Positions 35,943 to 47,067 of a DNA stretch of 64,000 bases are shown in pieces. The notes under the pieces are model-generated. The model saw only the letters and a program-made list of their open reading frames with translations. It searched no databases and was not told the origin of the DNA. The translations under genes and the position numbers were made by a program. The stretch comes from Elephas maximus indicus (lineage: Eukaryota; Chordata; Mammalia; Proboscidea; Elephantidae): NCBI RefSeq assembly GCF_024166365.1, contig NC_064826.1, positions 25,940,001 to 26,004,000 on the forward strand, written 5' to 3'. Numbering within the stretch: position 1 is the stretch's first letter; each line of letters starts with the position of its first letter.

Positions 35943-36039
35943 CTCCCCTCCTCCCCACCCCTGTCACCGAGAGGGGGACGAGCGCTCTCCCACTCGCCAG
36001 AGGAGACGGCCCTGGACTCCCAGCCCTGCCGGCCAAACC

Positions 36040-36156
36040 ATGAGCTCCGGCCAGCAGCAGCCGCCGCCGCCGCGGAGGGTCACCAACGTGGGGTCCCTGC
36101 TGCTCACCCCTCAGGAGAATGAGTCCCTCTTCACCTTCCTCGGCAAGAAATGTGTG
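36040..36156 (+). CDS. WASL: WASL (N-WASP) coding exon 1, 39 codons
   Basis: This exon encodes the N-terminus of neural Wiskott-Aldrich syndrome protein, which activates Arp2/3 for branched actin assembly downstream of CDC42 and PIP2. The 39 residues begin MSSGQQQPPPPRR, continue through VTNVGSLLLTPQENE and end in FTFLGKKCV. This matches vertebrate N-WASP as I remember it, apart from Gly at residue 4 where human has Val. It is the start of the WH1/EVH1 domain, which binds WIP-family partners. The ATG has A at -3 in a good Kozak context. The reading frame runs open past the exon to 36462, but the family sequence stops matching exactly at Val39, where a consensus donor (gtcagt) follows in phase 0. 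The rest of the roughly 500-residue protein (GBD, proline-rich region, WH2 and acidic tail) lies beyond this window. Certain by sequence similarity; splicing is inferred. Confidence 0.96.
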
Positions 36157-36162
36157 GTCAGT
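36157..36162 (+). other. WASL: Splice donor of WASL exon 1
   Basis: The exon ends in GTG and is followed by GTCAGT, a good match to the G|GTRAGT consensus. Phase 0 fits the known protein, in which Thr follows Val39. The alternative GT two bases earlier would break the frame and has a poor consensus. Confidence 0.88.
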
Positions 36163-36510
36163 GGCCGAGATCCGCGCCGCCACCTCGACGTTATCGCCCG
36201 GGTTGAGGGTCGAGAAGGGGAAAGGGGGAGCGGGGAAGAGGCGGGAGCGGCGCCGGGAGGGTCCCGCTGCCCGCCAGGCCTCTGCCGGCCGGCCCAGCGC
36301 CGCGCCCTGTCCCCTGCCCTCGGTGCTGCCGGGACGCGGAGGAGTGTCACCTCCGCAGGCCTGTCCTGGAGCCCGCCGGGCGGGGACCCTGCCCGCGCCC
36401 TTGCTGCTGGTGCAAACTTTACTCGCCGGCCACAAGGGGATTTTCTTGCAGGAGGCGCTTGATCTCAGAACCCGGGCCCCTGTCTGGCCCTCGCTTCACG
36501 TCCTACTCCT

Positions 36511-38592
36511 TGATCAGGGCGTGCCTTTCTTCACAATGCCAAAGGTTCCAGGAGAGGATAGGTCAGGGAATGGAGCCTAAATGGGAATGAAGCAGTTCTC
36601 TTTTAGGATCTCGGGAGGGAATGAAGTCGAGCGCGGGGTCCTGAGCTCTCTTCGCTTCGGAACAAGGGCAGGAAATGCTACTGATTTCCACTGCCGAAAA
36701 ACAGGGTTTATTTCTCCACCAGTCTCAGCCAGGCCCGGCTTCTCCTCTCCTTCCCACTGATGAATTTTCCCCCCCATCGGCAAGGGGGGGTGCTTCTCAC
36801 CCCACAGCCATGAGCGGGGAAACCGCAGTCTCGAGTAGTTTTTGGCGGTTGGGGCTTGAGAATGATTTTTAGGTTGGGGCTCTGCGGCCGATTCCAATCC
36901 CAGATGGCCGGGTTGGAGCAAGCAGTTCTCCGGTGGGAAGGGGTATGTGTGTTGTTGACGGAAGCGTTCATTACATTGGCTGCTGACACTTCTGGGGGTG
37001 GGGAGGTTCTGCTCCCTGGTGTAGGCCTTGTCAGGCTGCATCTTACTGCGGTGGTTGAGTTTGTTGAAACGCTGCCTAGGTCCTTTTCTCCTCCTTTGCT
37101 GGTTAGCACCTGCAGAGTATGCCACTGGGGCCCAGGAAACACCTAGGGGAATTTCAACAGAGCTTTATCATCTGATAACCTTCCTTAAAAAACCTTAGTA
37201 ACATTAAATATGCCCAACCAGACTACACCTGGTTGTTTAAGACGTTAGACAATTTCTGGAAAGTTAGCGAATTAATTCTTAACTTTATGAGATTCTACAC
37301 TTTGTAATCTGTGCCATCCACTTGGAGATTGAATCGCATCCAATTTCAGATGTGTTTTCATATTGAAGTTAGATTTTAGAGAGCGGAATTTGAGTTTACC
37401 AATTAGAGGAATGAAACAAGAGGGTGGCTTAAAACCAGAACTTTGGGAAACATCTTTAAAATAATCAAATCTCTTCCACAAATACATACACTTTTTTTTT
37501 TTTTTTTTTTAAGAAATGAGAACACTGAGCCAGTGAGCCCTAAGTCACATAACAATTTAGTAATGTAACTAGAATTAGAAAACAAGAACTTCAAAGCCTA
37601 GGCCATTTTATTTTCCACTACATCATATTGCTTTAGAAGATTTTTTCCTTAGCTGTTATTGATTTATTTCTTAAGAGTACTATTAAAAAAGTAATCCCTT
37701 CTTTTTTCTTTTCATCAAAAACCAATATAATTAAAATGTAAGACTCTTAAAGCAGAACTAATTTATCTAGGAAAATCTTCAGCACTTTAAATTCTGTTAC
37801 CTGCAAATGATTTTAAAAAAAAAAGAATCCAGTTTTGCTCGTTTATTACATTTACTATGTAATCTGTATCAAAAAGCACATACCAGAAACATTAGGCAGC
37901 ATGTTACATTTATACACAAATATAGTGACTAATTGCTTTGTGCTTACCATTAGCATCTAACTGATTTGAAAAAATAACGTGCAAGAATGCTGTGATAGAG
38001 AATGATAGCCTTGTTTACTGATTAGCATATGAAGATTGTAGAATAAATTGTCAATATTCAGTGCTTAACTTCTTATGTCATCGGTTACTAACCAAGGACT
38101 TTACGTTTTGAATTTCTTTCGTTTAAAACTGCATTGTTATAGTTGCCTCCTCTTGTGGGAGGAAATTGTTGTAAAGATTAGCTTTAATGCTTGAAGTCCC
38201 CAGTTAATAGTAAAGTAAGAATGATATTATAATTTTTTTCAAACATTTATTTTTCTTTGCTATTTATACCATTTTTGTTAGTTTAAAAATACTGAAATAC
38301 ATTGTCCTATAATAAATTGGCAGTAAATTTGATCTGATTTATAGGTCAGATTTCTTAGGCAAGTGTATTTAGAGCCTATCTAAGGATTTAAGAAATGAGA
38401 CAAGCAGTTATAGTTCGAACTCTCAAGGAGTTTCATTCCATCTTTCATTCATTCAACAAACATGTATTGAGTAACCAGCGTCGAGGTCAAAATCAGGGCT
38501 GAGGAGCTTACTGTGTCTAAAAAGGGAAACAAATATATAAACTGATGAGTAAGGCAATACTTCAAGAGTGATGCGTAAGAGGCATACTGTCA
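36511..38592. other. Proximal intron 1, no gene or clear repeat
   Basis: Moderately GC-rich sequence fades into AT-rich unique sequence. A T-run lies at about 37491-37511. No exon or repeat is recognised. Being next to the promoter and low in repeats, it is a reasonable place for intronic regulatory elements, but nothing specific is seen. Confidence 0.5.
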
Positions 38593-38730
38593 AAATGGAA
38601 AACGCCTTGGGCTTGTAGTCAGCAGACCTGGGTTCAGATGCATCGAATCACTTTGCACAAGTTTCTTGAGAGTTTGATTTTCTCTTCTCTAAAATCAGGA
38701 TACTATTTTATGGGGTGGTTGTGTGGCTTA
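38593..38730 (+). repeat. MIR SINE, cut by an AfroSINE
   Basis: TCAGCAGACCTGGGTTCAGA, TTTGCACAAGTTTCTTGAG and CTAAAATCAGGATACTATTT match MIR. It stops where the next SINE begins. Confidence 0.7.
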
Positions 38731-38894
38731 GAAGGACTGTGGCACAGTGGTTAAGAGCTTGACTGCTAACCAAAAGGTCAGCAGTTCAAATCCAGCAGCC
38801 GCTTCTTATAAACCATATGGGACAGTTCTACTCTGTCCTGGAGGGTAGCTGTGAGTTGAAATTGGCTCGACGGCAATGAGTTTTTGTTTTTTTA
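38731..38894 (+). repeat. AfroSINE (short subfamily)
   Basis: ACTGTGGCACAGTGGTTAAG, GTTCAAATCCAGCAGCCGCT, tail GTGAGTTGAAATTGGCTCG. Confidence 0.88.
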
Positions 38895-39115
38895 ATGTAA
38901 ATACAAGGAGGATATTTTATATAAGTTGAGGCAGGTTTAGAGGATCAAAGGAGAGTTGTTGGGAGAGGTGATAAGTAAAAAGTTTTAAAAATGGGCAAAA
39001 CCTGAATCTTTAAGATTATTAGGTGCTCCCCAGGTTGACAAAGGAGGCATGAAACTGATTGGAAAGTTAGGGGCCCTACTAGTAGTTTGTTATGAAGGAA
39101 GGAAGGTTTCTTCTG

Positions 39116-39294
39116 GGGTTCTCAAGTTTGAGTATGCATTGGGATCATTGTGGAAATTATTAAAAATGCACATGGCTAGGCCTCATCCCTAGATAATATC
39201 CAAATTTGCGGGATCTGAGGTTGAACTTGGGCATCTTTATTTTTAGCAAGCTTGGCAGGTGGTTTTGATCTTCAGAAGTTTGAGACCCACTACT
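39116..39294. mobile_element. MER5-like hAT DNA transposon
   Basis: GTTCTCAAGTTTGAGTATGC, AAATGCACATGGCTAGGCCT and GAAGTTTGAGACCCACTAC show the inverted ends and core of the MER5 group. Confidence 0.72.
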
Positions 39295-39479
39295 GAAGGC
39301 CGCTTACTCTGAAAGGGTAATCTTGGGAACATCTTGGAAGGTTAATAGGTATTCTTGAGTCTCTGTTCTGTGTTTGTGAATTATGGTTAAATTAAATCAA
39401 AACATCATTGTGTATTTCATATTAAAATGTCAGTTTATCACTTGAAATATCAATGTGTATTTCGTAGCCGTAGCAGGGA

Positions 39480-39690
39480 GATATGGTCGAGGAAGTATTG
39501 CGCTATTAGTGGGGAACCACAAGATCAGATCTGATTTTTAGCAAGTTTGTGGGGTAGAGTGGAGGCAGTATAGAAGGTGGCTTGAAGGTTATGGGATTAG
39601 AGACAAAGGACATCAGATAGATGTTTGCAGTAGTTCATGTGAAATATGATGAGGGCCTGCATTAAGGCAGTTCTGGCAGGAATTCAAGGA
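39480..39690 (+). repeat. Old mammalian repeat fragment (third copy)
   Basis: AGATCAGATCTGATTTTTAG, GAGTGGAGGCAGTATAGAAG and GATGAGGGCCTGCATTAAGG resemble the repeats at 7600 and 17850. Confidence 0.45.
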
Positions 39691-39782
39691 TGGTTAGACA
39701 GACCCCGGCAGGACTTAATCCCACTTGGATATATGGGATGAGGAAAGGGAATAGGAATGAAGGGAGGTATTACAACTATCAA

Positions 39783-39993
39783 GAAGTCCTGGTGGCACAG
39801 TGGTTAAAGGGCTTGGCTGTTAACCACAAAGTCCAGGGTTCAAACCCACCAGCCACTCCATGGGAGAAAGATATGACAGCCAGCTTCCTTAAAGATTTAC
39901 AGCCTTGGAAACGCTATGGGGCAGTTCTACTCTGTCCCATAGGGTTGCTATCAGTTAGAATCAACTCTAAGGTAGTGGGTTTTTTTTTTTTTT
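39783..39993 (+). repeat. AfroSINE (long subfamily)
   Basis: Head AGTCCTGGTGGCACAGTGG, middle GATATGACAGCCAGCTTCC, tail GGTTGCTATCAGTTAGAATC and T-run. Confidence 0.9.
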
Positions 39994-40240
39994 AAATAAC
40001 TGAAAGCAAAGTATGCAGAAACATACACATCTCACTAGATGGAAATAAACCTAGATGTTAATGGAACTCTGGATTGGTGGCTGTATAAGGCTTCGTGGAG
40101 AAAGTGAATCTTCAGTAAATCTATTGTTTTGCCACAGTTTTTAAAAATACATTTTGTGAAAGTTGAGGTTTTATTTAAAGTTATATACATCATATGAATG
40201 TTACTACTTTTATATAAAGTAAATGGTCCTGTTACTAGTC

Positions 40241-40446
40241 ATTGTTGTTGTTGTTAGGTGTCATCAGCTCCGACCCATAGCGATTCTATGTACAACAGCA
40301 CAAAACTCGGCCCGGTCCTGCGCTGTCCTCACTATCGTTGTTATGCTTGAGCCCGTTGTTGCAGCCGCTGCGTCAGTCCATCTCATTGAGTGTCTTGTTC
40401 TTTTTCGCTGACCCTCTACCAAGCATTTTGTCCTTCTCTTGGTCAC
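40241..40446 (-). mobile_element. RTE 3'-end fragment
   Basis: (TTG)n, TTAGGTGTCATCAGCTCCGA, GGCCCGGTCCTGCGCTGTCC, GCCGCTGCGTCAGTCCATCT. It retains many CpGs, unlike most copies here. Confidence 0.87.
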
Positions 40447-40748
40447 TAGCTAGTAGAATTTTCTCACAATAGAACAGTTAAGAGATTATCTGATCTTGCT
40501 TTGTAGTGAGTTTTGTTGCCTTTCCTGTGGTGTGATTTAATGTATTTTCTGTAAGGAGTATATGCAGTCTTGCCAAGTGGGGTTTGATGTGTATAGCCCT
40601 GAATAAGTAAGAAATTAAGGAGTGACAAAAAAATACCTTAGCCCTTTACAACCATCTCTGGCCCAAATAAGTTAGTAATGCTGTTGACCATTACCTTTCC
40701 CTGTCATGCTCACCTGGTTTGTTTGTTTTAGTGATACTTAACGCTGTT

Positions 40749-40918
40749 TGGGGAGCCCTGGTGGCTCAGTGTTTAAGAGCTACGGCTGCTAACTATATGG
40801 TCGGCAGTTCAAACCCACCAGCTGTTCCTTGGAAACCCAATAGGACATTTCTGCTCTGTCCTGTAGGGTCGCTATGAGTTGGAATCAACTTGACAACAAT
40901 GTTTTGTTTTTTTTTTTT
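40749..40918 (+). repeat. AfroSINE (short subfamily)
   Basis: Head GGAGCCCTGGTGGCTCAGTG, tail GGTCGCTATGAGTTGGAATC; GCTGTTT flanks both sides. Confidence 0.9.
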
Positions 40919-41385
40919 AAGCTGTTTTTATTAATTTTCACTCAGCACTTGTTTTAACTTATTTATATCCTTTAGTTTATTCATTTCTCACTTTCGTATA
41001 GTTCTGGGAGATAGACTGTATGGCTATGTAGTCTATGATCTTCTATATCTAGCATACTGATCACTGAATACTTCTTAAGTAATTTTAATTTCTGACTTGT
41101 TTATTCTTTAGGAACTCATTCAGCATGTCTCATTGCTTGATCAGATAGTCAAAACCTCGGTTTCTGAGGCAGATGTTATCTGACATAAGTCCTCATCCAT
41201 TACAACAAAGTGGTTTAATCCTGCTACTAAACAAATATGGGTGGTAACAGTGGATATCCAACAGTTACATTGTTTATAAATCAGACATTTTGGAAGTGAT
41301 TCTTAAATGCATTTAGAAGGAGAGGCATGACATTATAAATAGTTGTGATTGAGAATGTAATTTCACATTGAGCACTGTGAAAGAA

Positions 41386-41584
41386 AGGTGGGTGGCGCTT
41401 GTCTGCTAAAGATTAGTGGTTCAAACCTACTCAGCTGTACCATGAACGAAAGTCCTGGTGATCTGTTTCTGTAAAGACAGCAGCCAAGACAACTCGTAGG
41501 GAGCAGGTCTGCTCTCTAACACAGGAGGTCACCATGGATTGGAATCCACTTGATGGCAATGGGCTGTGGTTTTTTTTTTGGTTT
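41386..41584 (+). repeat. SINE type B, diverged
   Basis: GGTTCAAACCTACTCAGCTG, GAAAGTCCTGGTGATCTGTT, CTCTAACACAGGAGGTCACC, tail GGATTGGAATCCACTTGATG. Confidence 0.78.
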
Positions 41585-41754
41585 AGTGTGGAAGAAGAAA
41601 AAGGATTAAAATTCACTGAACGGAATTTGGACTATACAAAGATGAGAAGCAACCTTGTCTTCAAAAAAAGTGTAAAGGAAAAAAGAACACAGAAGAGTTA
41701 TTGTTATGCAGGGTGGATTATACACACAGGTGGAGGTTTGGAAGAGTCCAGCGC

Positions 41755-41945
41755 ATCTGGGTTGTAAATCCTGTTTCTGGTTATTCTTAGCTTTGTAACT
41801 AGAGGCAAGTTTCTTAACCAGTCTGAGTCTTGGTGTCTAGATTTGTAACACAGACTTGGTGAAAGACTTCGAACACGAATGCCATAATGTATGTAAAACA
41901 CATAGAGTGTCTGTCATTTATGAAGTGTTCTGTGAGTTTGGAAAA
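41755..41945 (+). repeat. MIR SINE, diverged
   Basis: AACTAGAGGCAAGTTTCTTA, CCAGTCTGAGTCTTGGTGTC follow the MIR core. Confidence 0.55.
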
Positions 41946-42102
41946 GCATATGAAAGTTGTCATTATTACTCAGTGCTCACTTTGAATTTCCTGTTGCTGG
42001 TAGGGAGGTTTTAGAGTAAAATTTTGAACTCTGTATTGTATTTGTTTTAATTTAGGTCAATTCTAACAATTTTGTTTAAAATGCAGCCTATTATAAAACC
42101 CC

Positions 42103-42252
42103 GAAAAAACCAAACCCAGTGCTGTTGAGTCAATTCCGACTCATAGTGACCCTATAGGGCAGAGTAGAACTGCCCCATAGAGTTTCCAAGGAGCGCCTGG
42201 CAGATTTGAACTGCCAACCATAGCACTTAACCACTACACCGCCAGGGTTTCC
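42103..42252 (-). repeat. AfroSINE (short subfamily)
   Basis: AAACCAAACCCAGTGCTGTT tail through ACTACACCGCCAGGGTTTCC head, antisense; flanks resemble CTATTWTAAA. Confidence 0.9.
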
Positions 42253-42394
42253 TACTATTTTAAAGAATGTGTGAATTAGGAGTTAAAGGGCAGCTTGAAC
42301 GAGTGTCTTTGCTGAGTTTCTGAGCAGCCTTACCCTCCCTGGCTGTTGAATGAAGAAGAAGAAAAGAATACTGGTATGAACTAGTAGCTCTGTG

Positions 42395-42497
42395 AATGTA
42401 AACAAGAATCTCTGCCTTCCTGAACCTCAAGTTTCCTAATGTGAAAATGAGGGGGTTGGCCAAGATAATGCCACAGTCTTTCCAGCTTTAATGTTTT
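42395..42497 (+). repeat. MIR-like fragment
   Basis: CTCAAGTTTCCTAATGTGAA, AATGAGGGGGTTGGCCAAGA, TTCCAGCTTTAATG match a MIR 3' half. Confidence 0.6.
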
Positions 42498-42532
42498 ATC
42501 ACTCTTAACTATTCTAGTTGCCAGGGACTATG

Positions 42533-42757
42533 TAGGATCCCTGGTGGCGCAGTGGTTAAAGCACTTGGCTGGTAACTGAAAGGTTGGCGGTTCCAACCCA
42601 CTGGCTGCTTCATAGGAGAAAGATGGTGGCAGTCTGCTTCTGTAAAGATTTGCAGCCTTGAAAACCCTATGGGGCAGTTCTGCTCTGTCCTGGAGGGTAA
42701 CTATGAGTCAGAATCGTCTCGATGGCAGTTCGTTTGGTTTTGGTGTAGTAGGAAAGG
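42533..42757 (+). repeat. AfroSINE (long subfamily)
   Basis: Head GGATCCCTGGTGGCGCAGTG, middle GTGGCAGTCTGCTTCTGTAA, tail CTATGAGTCAGAATCGTCTC. Confidence 0.92.
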
Positions 42758-44129
42758 GCTCCTCTAGTGTTAACCCTGGCATATGTCCTGTTTTGTACAA
42801 TGGAGGCAAAGACATTATATATCTATGTGAAAGGTGGATAATCCCAGATCACTTCATTGCAAATTCCAGCTTCTGACTTCTCATTTTCTAAGCATCACAA
42901 TTTCATAGAACTTTCATGTTAAAAAGACCAGGACAAACAGGATTAAAAGGCATTAATACTAGAATAAACAATTAAAATCATCAATTACAAGGCATTTTTG
43001 ACTTACTAGAAGTAGGGTGCCTTTCTTTTTTAGGTCCTGGGGTGGCCGGCTATTTAAGATGGAGTTAATTTGAAGAGTCTCTTGTAGAACCTTATTTTTT
43101 AAATGAAATTGTATCTGCAATATGATGACTAGATGATGCATTTTATTGCTATTTTTCGGGCTTCTTTTTTTAGTTAGACTCAGTAGTTTTAGTGAACTGA
43201 CTTGGCCATTTTAATTTGAGAGACTGATTCAAAGTTGAGGTTACTGTGGGAATTCATTGGATTAAAACAATTTTGACTTTTTATGTTAGCCAGCTTGTTT
43301 TTCTTGAAACAGTGTACCAAGCAACACCAGAAACTTTGATAGAACTCTCCTGAAACTCAGTTGGATACCTAAATTAGACGTTTCTGCTTTGCTTTAAGAT
43401 GTGAAGGGCTGTTTTATCTTTTTTGCTTACTCGACCTTTGTTCTTGCTGTGCAATGGATACTAGAAAGCAGCATCAGCGAGGGAAGATCTGAGTGGGTCC
43501 TCTAAATGCCTCCCAAGTTCAGCAGACCACTTCTGGACAGTGTTAGGGGTTATATTAAAAACGCACTACTTTTCTTAAAGTTGTCTTACTGAAAGTAGAA
43601 ATAGTATTTATGAATCATGTTTAATTGTCAAGTCTAGAAATAAAATGAAGTCTCTTGCCTAAAAAGCAGGTTTGACTAGGACCTCCAAGATTGCCCACAT
43701 TGATTTGAGAAGTGTAAAGATAGGAAGGATTTAGAAATGAGGAGAAATGGAAACTATTATAAATTCCTATCATAGTAGGAATAATTGAGTAATGCTTTAG
43801 AGTTTACTGAATACTTCCTCAGGAGAGCTGGCCTAGCTCAGTAACCTGGATTGTAACACAGTCTGTAACAACAACAACAACAAAAAAATGGATTACAAGG
43901 GATAGTAAATCCTTGGTCTTGTGCCCATGGCAGATAGCACCCATCAGTCTCAGCACTTTTTTCTTACTGAGTACAGATAGTCTCTGAATGCTCAGCATGT
44001 CCTAAAAGCAGCTACTACCAATGAGTCCACCTTCATGGTAGATGAAATCCAGTTCCTATTCCAAGGCTAAATGCTAGAAACATTGTGAAGAAAAAAATGG
44101 CAATATTTAGGTGGCTATGTGAATTCCAG
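42758..44129. other. Intron 1, nothing recognised
   Basis: AT-rich; a short (AAC)n run at about 43868-43882. No exon seen. Confidence 0.45.
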
Positions 44130-45199
44130 ATGATTTCCCAAGTTTCAAATGCGTATTTTTCCATGTGTCCTTTATGTCTATAGAAATATTCTAAAAAATG
44201 AAGTCAGAGGGCATGAGCATTAAAAATATTAGTAGGTATTGCTGAATTGTCTTCCAAAACATTTGTTACACTAGGTATTAAAACATCTTTTTGTTTTCGA
44301 CAGTCTCAGAGGTAAAAAAAAAATCTCACTGATTTGTGGTTTTTAGTGAGGCTGAACATCTTTTCATATGTCTCTTGGCCATTTATATTTCTTCTGCGAA
44401 TGGCCTGTTCATGTCTTTAGACTACTTTTCCGTTGGGTTATTTGTCTTTTTTATTGATTTGAAAGAGCTCTTTGTATATTAGGCACAGTAATTTTTTATA
44501 TCTTATAATTTGGGGGCAGTTTTATCATTTTGACTTTTTTATGATGTGTTTTATTGTTGCACAACTTATACATTTTTGTGTAGTTAAGTGTAACAATCTT
44601 TCTGTTGTCATGTTATGTTACTTTTTAAACACTTACCTAGCTCAGAATAGCAGAAATGTTTACCCATATTTCCTAACATTTTTATGTTTCTGTTTTGAAT
44701 ATATAAATCTTTGCTGTATCTGGAAGTGACTTTGGAAAAGGAGTATAGTAGATATCCAGTTTTATATTTTTTACAAATGGCCAGTTAGTTGTTCCAGTAC
44801 CATTTATTTAGCAAATTATTTTCTCCTACCTATACGAAGTGCTACCTTTATAATACATGGAATTACCAGATATACTATACTTATATCTATTTCTGCACTC
44901 TGTTCTGTTTCTTCCATTAGTTTGTTTCATTGCTGTTACACAGAGTTTTAATTATTTATAGCTTTGTAATGATGAAACAATTTGATTCTGTAAGGCAATT
45001 CCTCATTAGAAAACTCTGCTTTAGTGTTTTGGTGCCATTCTTGCCCATCCTTTTTATATGCATGTATGTATCTGCATTTTAGCTGAAAAAGATCATGTTT
45101 GGAATTTATCTCCCCAGTTTATATGTGGTACGCAAAGATCAATCTCTTGCTTAAAAAAAAAAACAAACTTTTTTTATTATGGAAACTTTAAACATATGC

Positions 45200-45404
45200 A
45201 AAGTGTTGTTATTTGCCATCAAGTTGGCCCCCAACTCATGGGGACTCAGTGTATTAAAGAATAGATCTTCTCCATAGGGTTTTCTTGGCTGTCATCTTTC
45301 CAAAGCAGTTTTCTAGGGCTTTATTCTGCAGAGCTGCTGGGTTGGTTCAAACTGCCAACCTTTAGGTTAGCAGTCAGTCACAAACTGTGCTATCCAGGCT
45401 CCTT
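45200..45404 (-). repeat. AfroSINE within L1
   Basis: Tail TTATTTGCCATCAAGTTGGC, body CCATAGGGTTTTCTTGGCTG, head GTGCTATCCAGGCTCC in antisense. Confidence 0.85.
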
Positions 45405-45611
45405 CATGGAAGAGCGTTAACGAAACTACGTATACCTATTACGAAGCTTCATTAGGCATCAGTTCATAGCCAGTCTAGTTTGCTCTATATCCCTACCCAC
45501 TTTACCCTGTCTTGTACTATTTTCAAGTAAATCCGGCCTTCACATAATTTTTTTTTCTTCCCCTGATCAGTCTGGCAGGAGTTTTATCAGTTTTTTTTTG
45601 TATTCTAAAAA

Positions 45612-45914
45612 AACAAATCTATCTTGGAAGAAATACAGCCAGAATGCTCCTTAGAAGCAAGGGTAGGGAGATTTCATCTCACGTACTTAGGACATGTTGT
45701 CAGGAGTGATCAATCCCTGGAGAGGAACATCGTGTTTGGTACAGTAGAGAGTGAAAAAGAGAAAGACCCTCAAGGAGGTGGCCTAACATGGTGATGGCAA
45801 CAATAGGCTGAAGTATAACAATGATTGTGTGAGGATAGCGCAGAGCTGGGTAGTTTTTTGTTCTGTTTTGCGTAGCGTCACTATGAGATGGAACCAATTT
45901 AAACAACAACAAAA
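45612..45914 (+). mobile_element. RTE 3'-end fragment within L1
   Basis: ATACAGCCAGAATGCTCCTT, CAATCCCTGGAGAGGAACAT, tail ACCAATTTAAACAACAAC. Confidence 0.88.
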
Positions 45915-46235
45915 GAACTGGTTTTCGATTTCATTTATTTTTCTCTGTTTCATTGATTTCTGCTCTGATCTTTATTATTTCCTTCTGCTTACTTGAGGTT
46001 TAATTTACTTTTCTTTTTTTAGTCTTTCCTAAAATGAAAATTACTGAGGTAATTGACTCGTGCCTTTTTCTAATGTAGGCGTTTACTACTGTACATTTCT
46101 TACTAAGCAATGCCTTAGAGGCATCCCACATATTTGGATGTTATATTTTAATTTTCATTTTATTTAAAATACTTTTAAATTTCCCTTTTGATTTCTTTCA
46201 TCCATGGGGTTTTTCTTTTTGTCTTATTTGTAGAA

Positions 46236-46725
46236 GTATAGATTTCCTCAGCTATCTGAAAATAGAGCATTCCTATGAAACCTTTCATAATCTGACACAG
46301 TGTAAAGCAAAGAAAAAATTACCATTAATTTACATGGGAAAAATTTTTTGAGCATTCTCAAACCCAAAAAACAACCTACCAAATCATGTCAAATAACACG
46401 TAAAACCTGAAGTAACGTTAACAAATAGTAAAAGCGGGAATGATATGATAAATACACAGCCTATATAAAGTAGATGCTGAGTGTATTTCCAGGGGAAGGA
46501 GCTTGGTGACGCTACTTGCTGCTCGGGGTGCACTCTGCTTCTTTAACAGCTCACTGCAAAACAGACACTGAACGTTATTTCCACTTTTTGTTTTTTTTAT
46601 TTAAAGGAAAAACTCCTCTTTGGATTTCTTTTGGTTAGCGAAAACAGGTACTAATGTAAGTCTTTTGTAAAACGAAGCGGAGTAAAGCGAACTTCCGGAA
46701 AGCAAGGGATACCTGTATACAGTTT
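46236..46725. mobile_element. Unassigned insert in L1, DNA-transposon-like
   Basis: This block interrupts the L1 order. Its right edge carries AAAGCGAACTTCCGGAAAGC followed by AAGGGATACCTGTAT. Its left edge holds CATTCCTATGAAACCTTTCA, possibly the degenerate inverted partner. No protein similarity is seen in the minus-strand open frame at 46635-46946. Confidence 0.45.
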
Positions 46726-47067
46726 AGTTTCCAGATGTTTTGGAGGGATTTTCCAGATAACGTTCTGTTGTTTATTTCTAATTTAATTGCATTGTGGTTG
46801 AAAAACATACTATGTGTGACTTGAATCCTTTTATATTTATTCAGCTGTGTTTTATAGCCCAGAACGTGATCTAAATTAGTGTTCTTTGTGCACTTAAAAA
46901 TAATGCGTATTCTGTTGTTGGGTAGAGTGTTCCACACAATGTCCATTAGGTTGTTGATGGATGATATTATTCAGGTTTTCCTTATCCTTACTAATTTTAT
47001 GTCTGCTTTACCAGTTCTTATGAGGAGGTGTTGAATTCTTCCACTATAATTACGAATCCCCCACGCA

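Larger units (their letters stand above)
35690..36039 (+). other. WASL: WASL 5' UTR (approximate start)
   Basis: This GC-rich leader of roughly 350 bases precedes the ATG. The cap site cannot be read from sequence; it is placed near 35690 because a YY1-type motif at 35697-35705 commonly sits just downstream of TATA-less start sites. The leader holds GCC-repeat and pyrimidine-rich stretches (35880-35905) and two upstream ORFs. No intron is evident in it. Confidence 0.6.
35095..36510. other. CpG island spanning WASL promoter and exon 1
   Basis: About 1.4 kb of strongly GC-rich, CpG-dense sequence stands out from AT-rich surroundings. It covers the promoter, leader, exon 1 and the first 350 bases of intron 1. 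It contains no recognisable repeat insertions, as expected for a protected promoter. Long open frames on both strands here result from GC richness. Confidence 0.92.

Noticed and set aside
36157..36462. Continuation of the WASL frame to 140 codons
   Set aside because: Similarity to N-WASP stops exactly at a consensus splice donor, and the downstream residues are not conserved family sequence.
35357..36580. Many long open frames on both strands in the CpG island
   Set aside because: They are caused by GC richness (few stop codons), overlap one another, and have low-complexity Arg/Pro/Ala/Gly composition. Only the 36040 frame matches a known protein, and only for 39 codons.
36577..37142. 182- and 144-codon minus-strand frames just after the CpG island
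   Set aside because: They overlap each other in different frames, show no recognised domain and lie in the intron 5' end. An antisense transcript cannot be excluded but is not supported.
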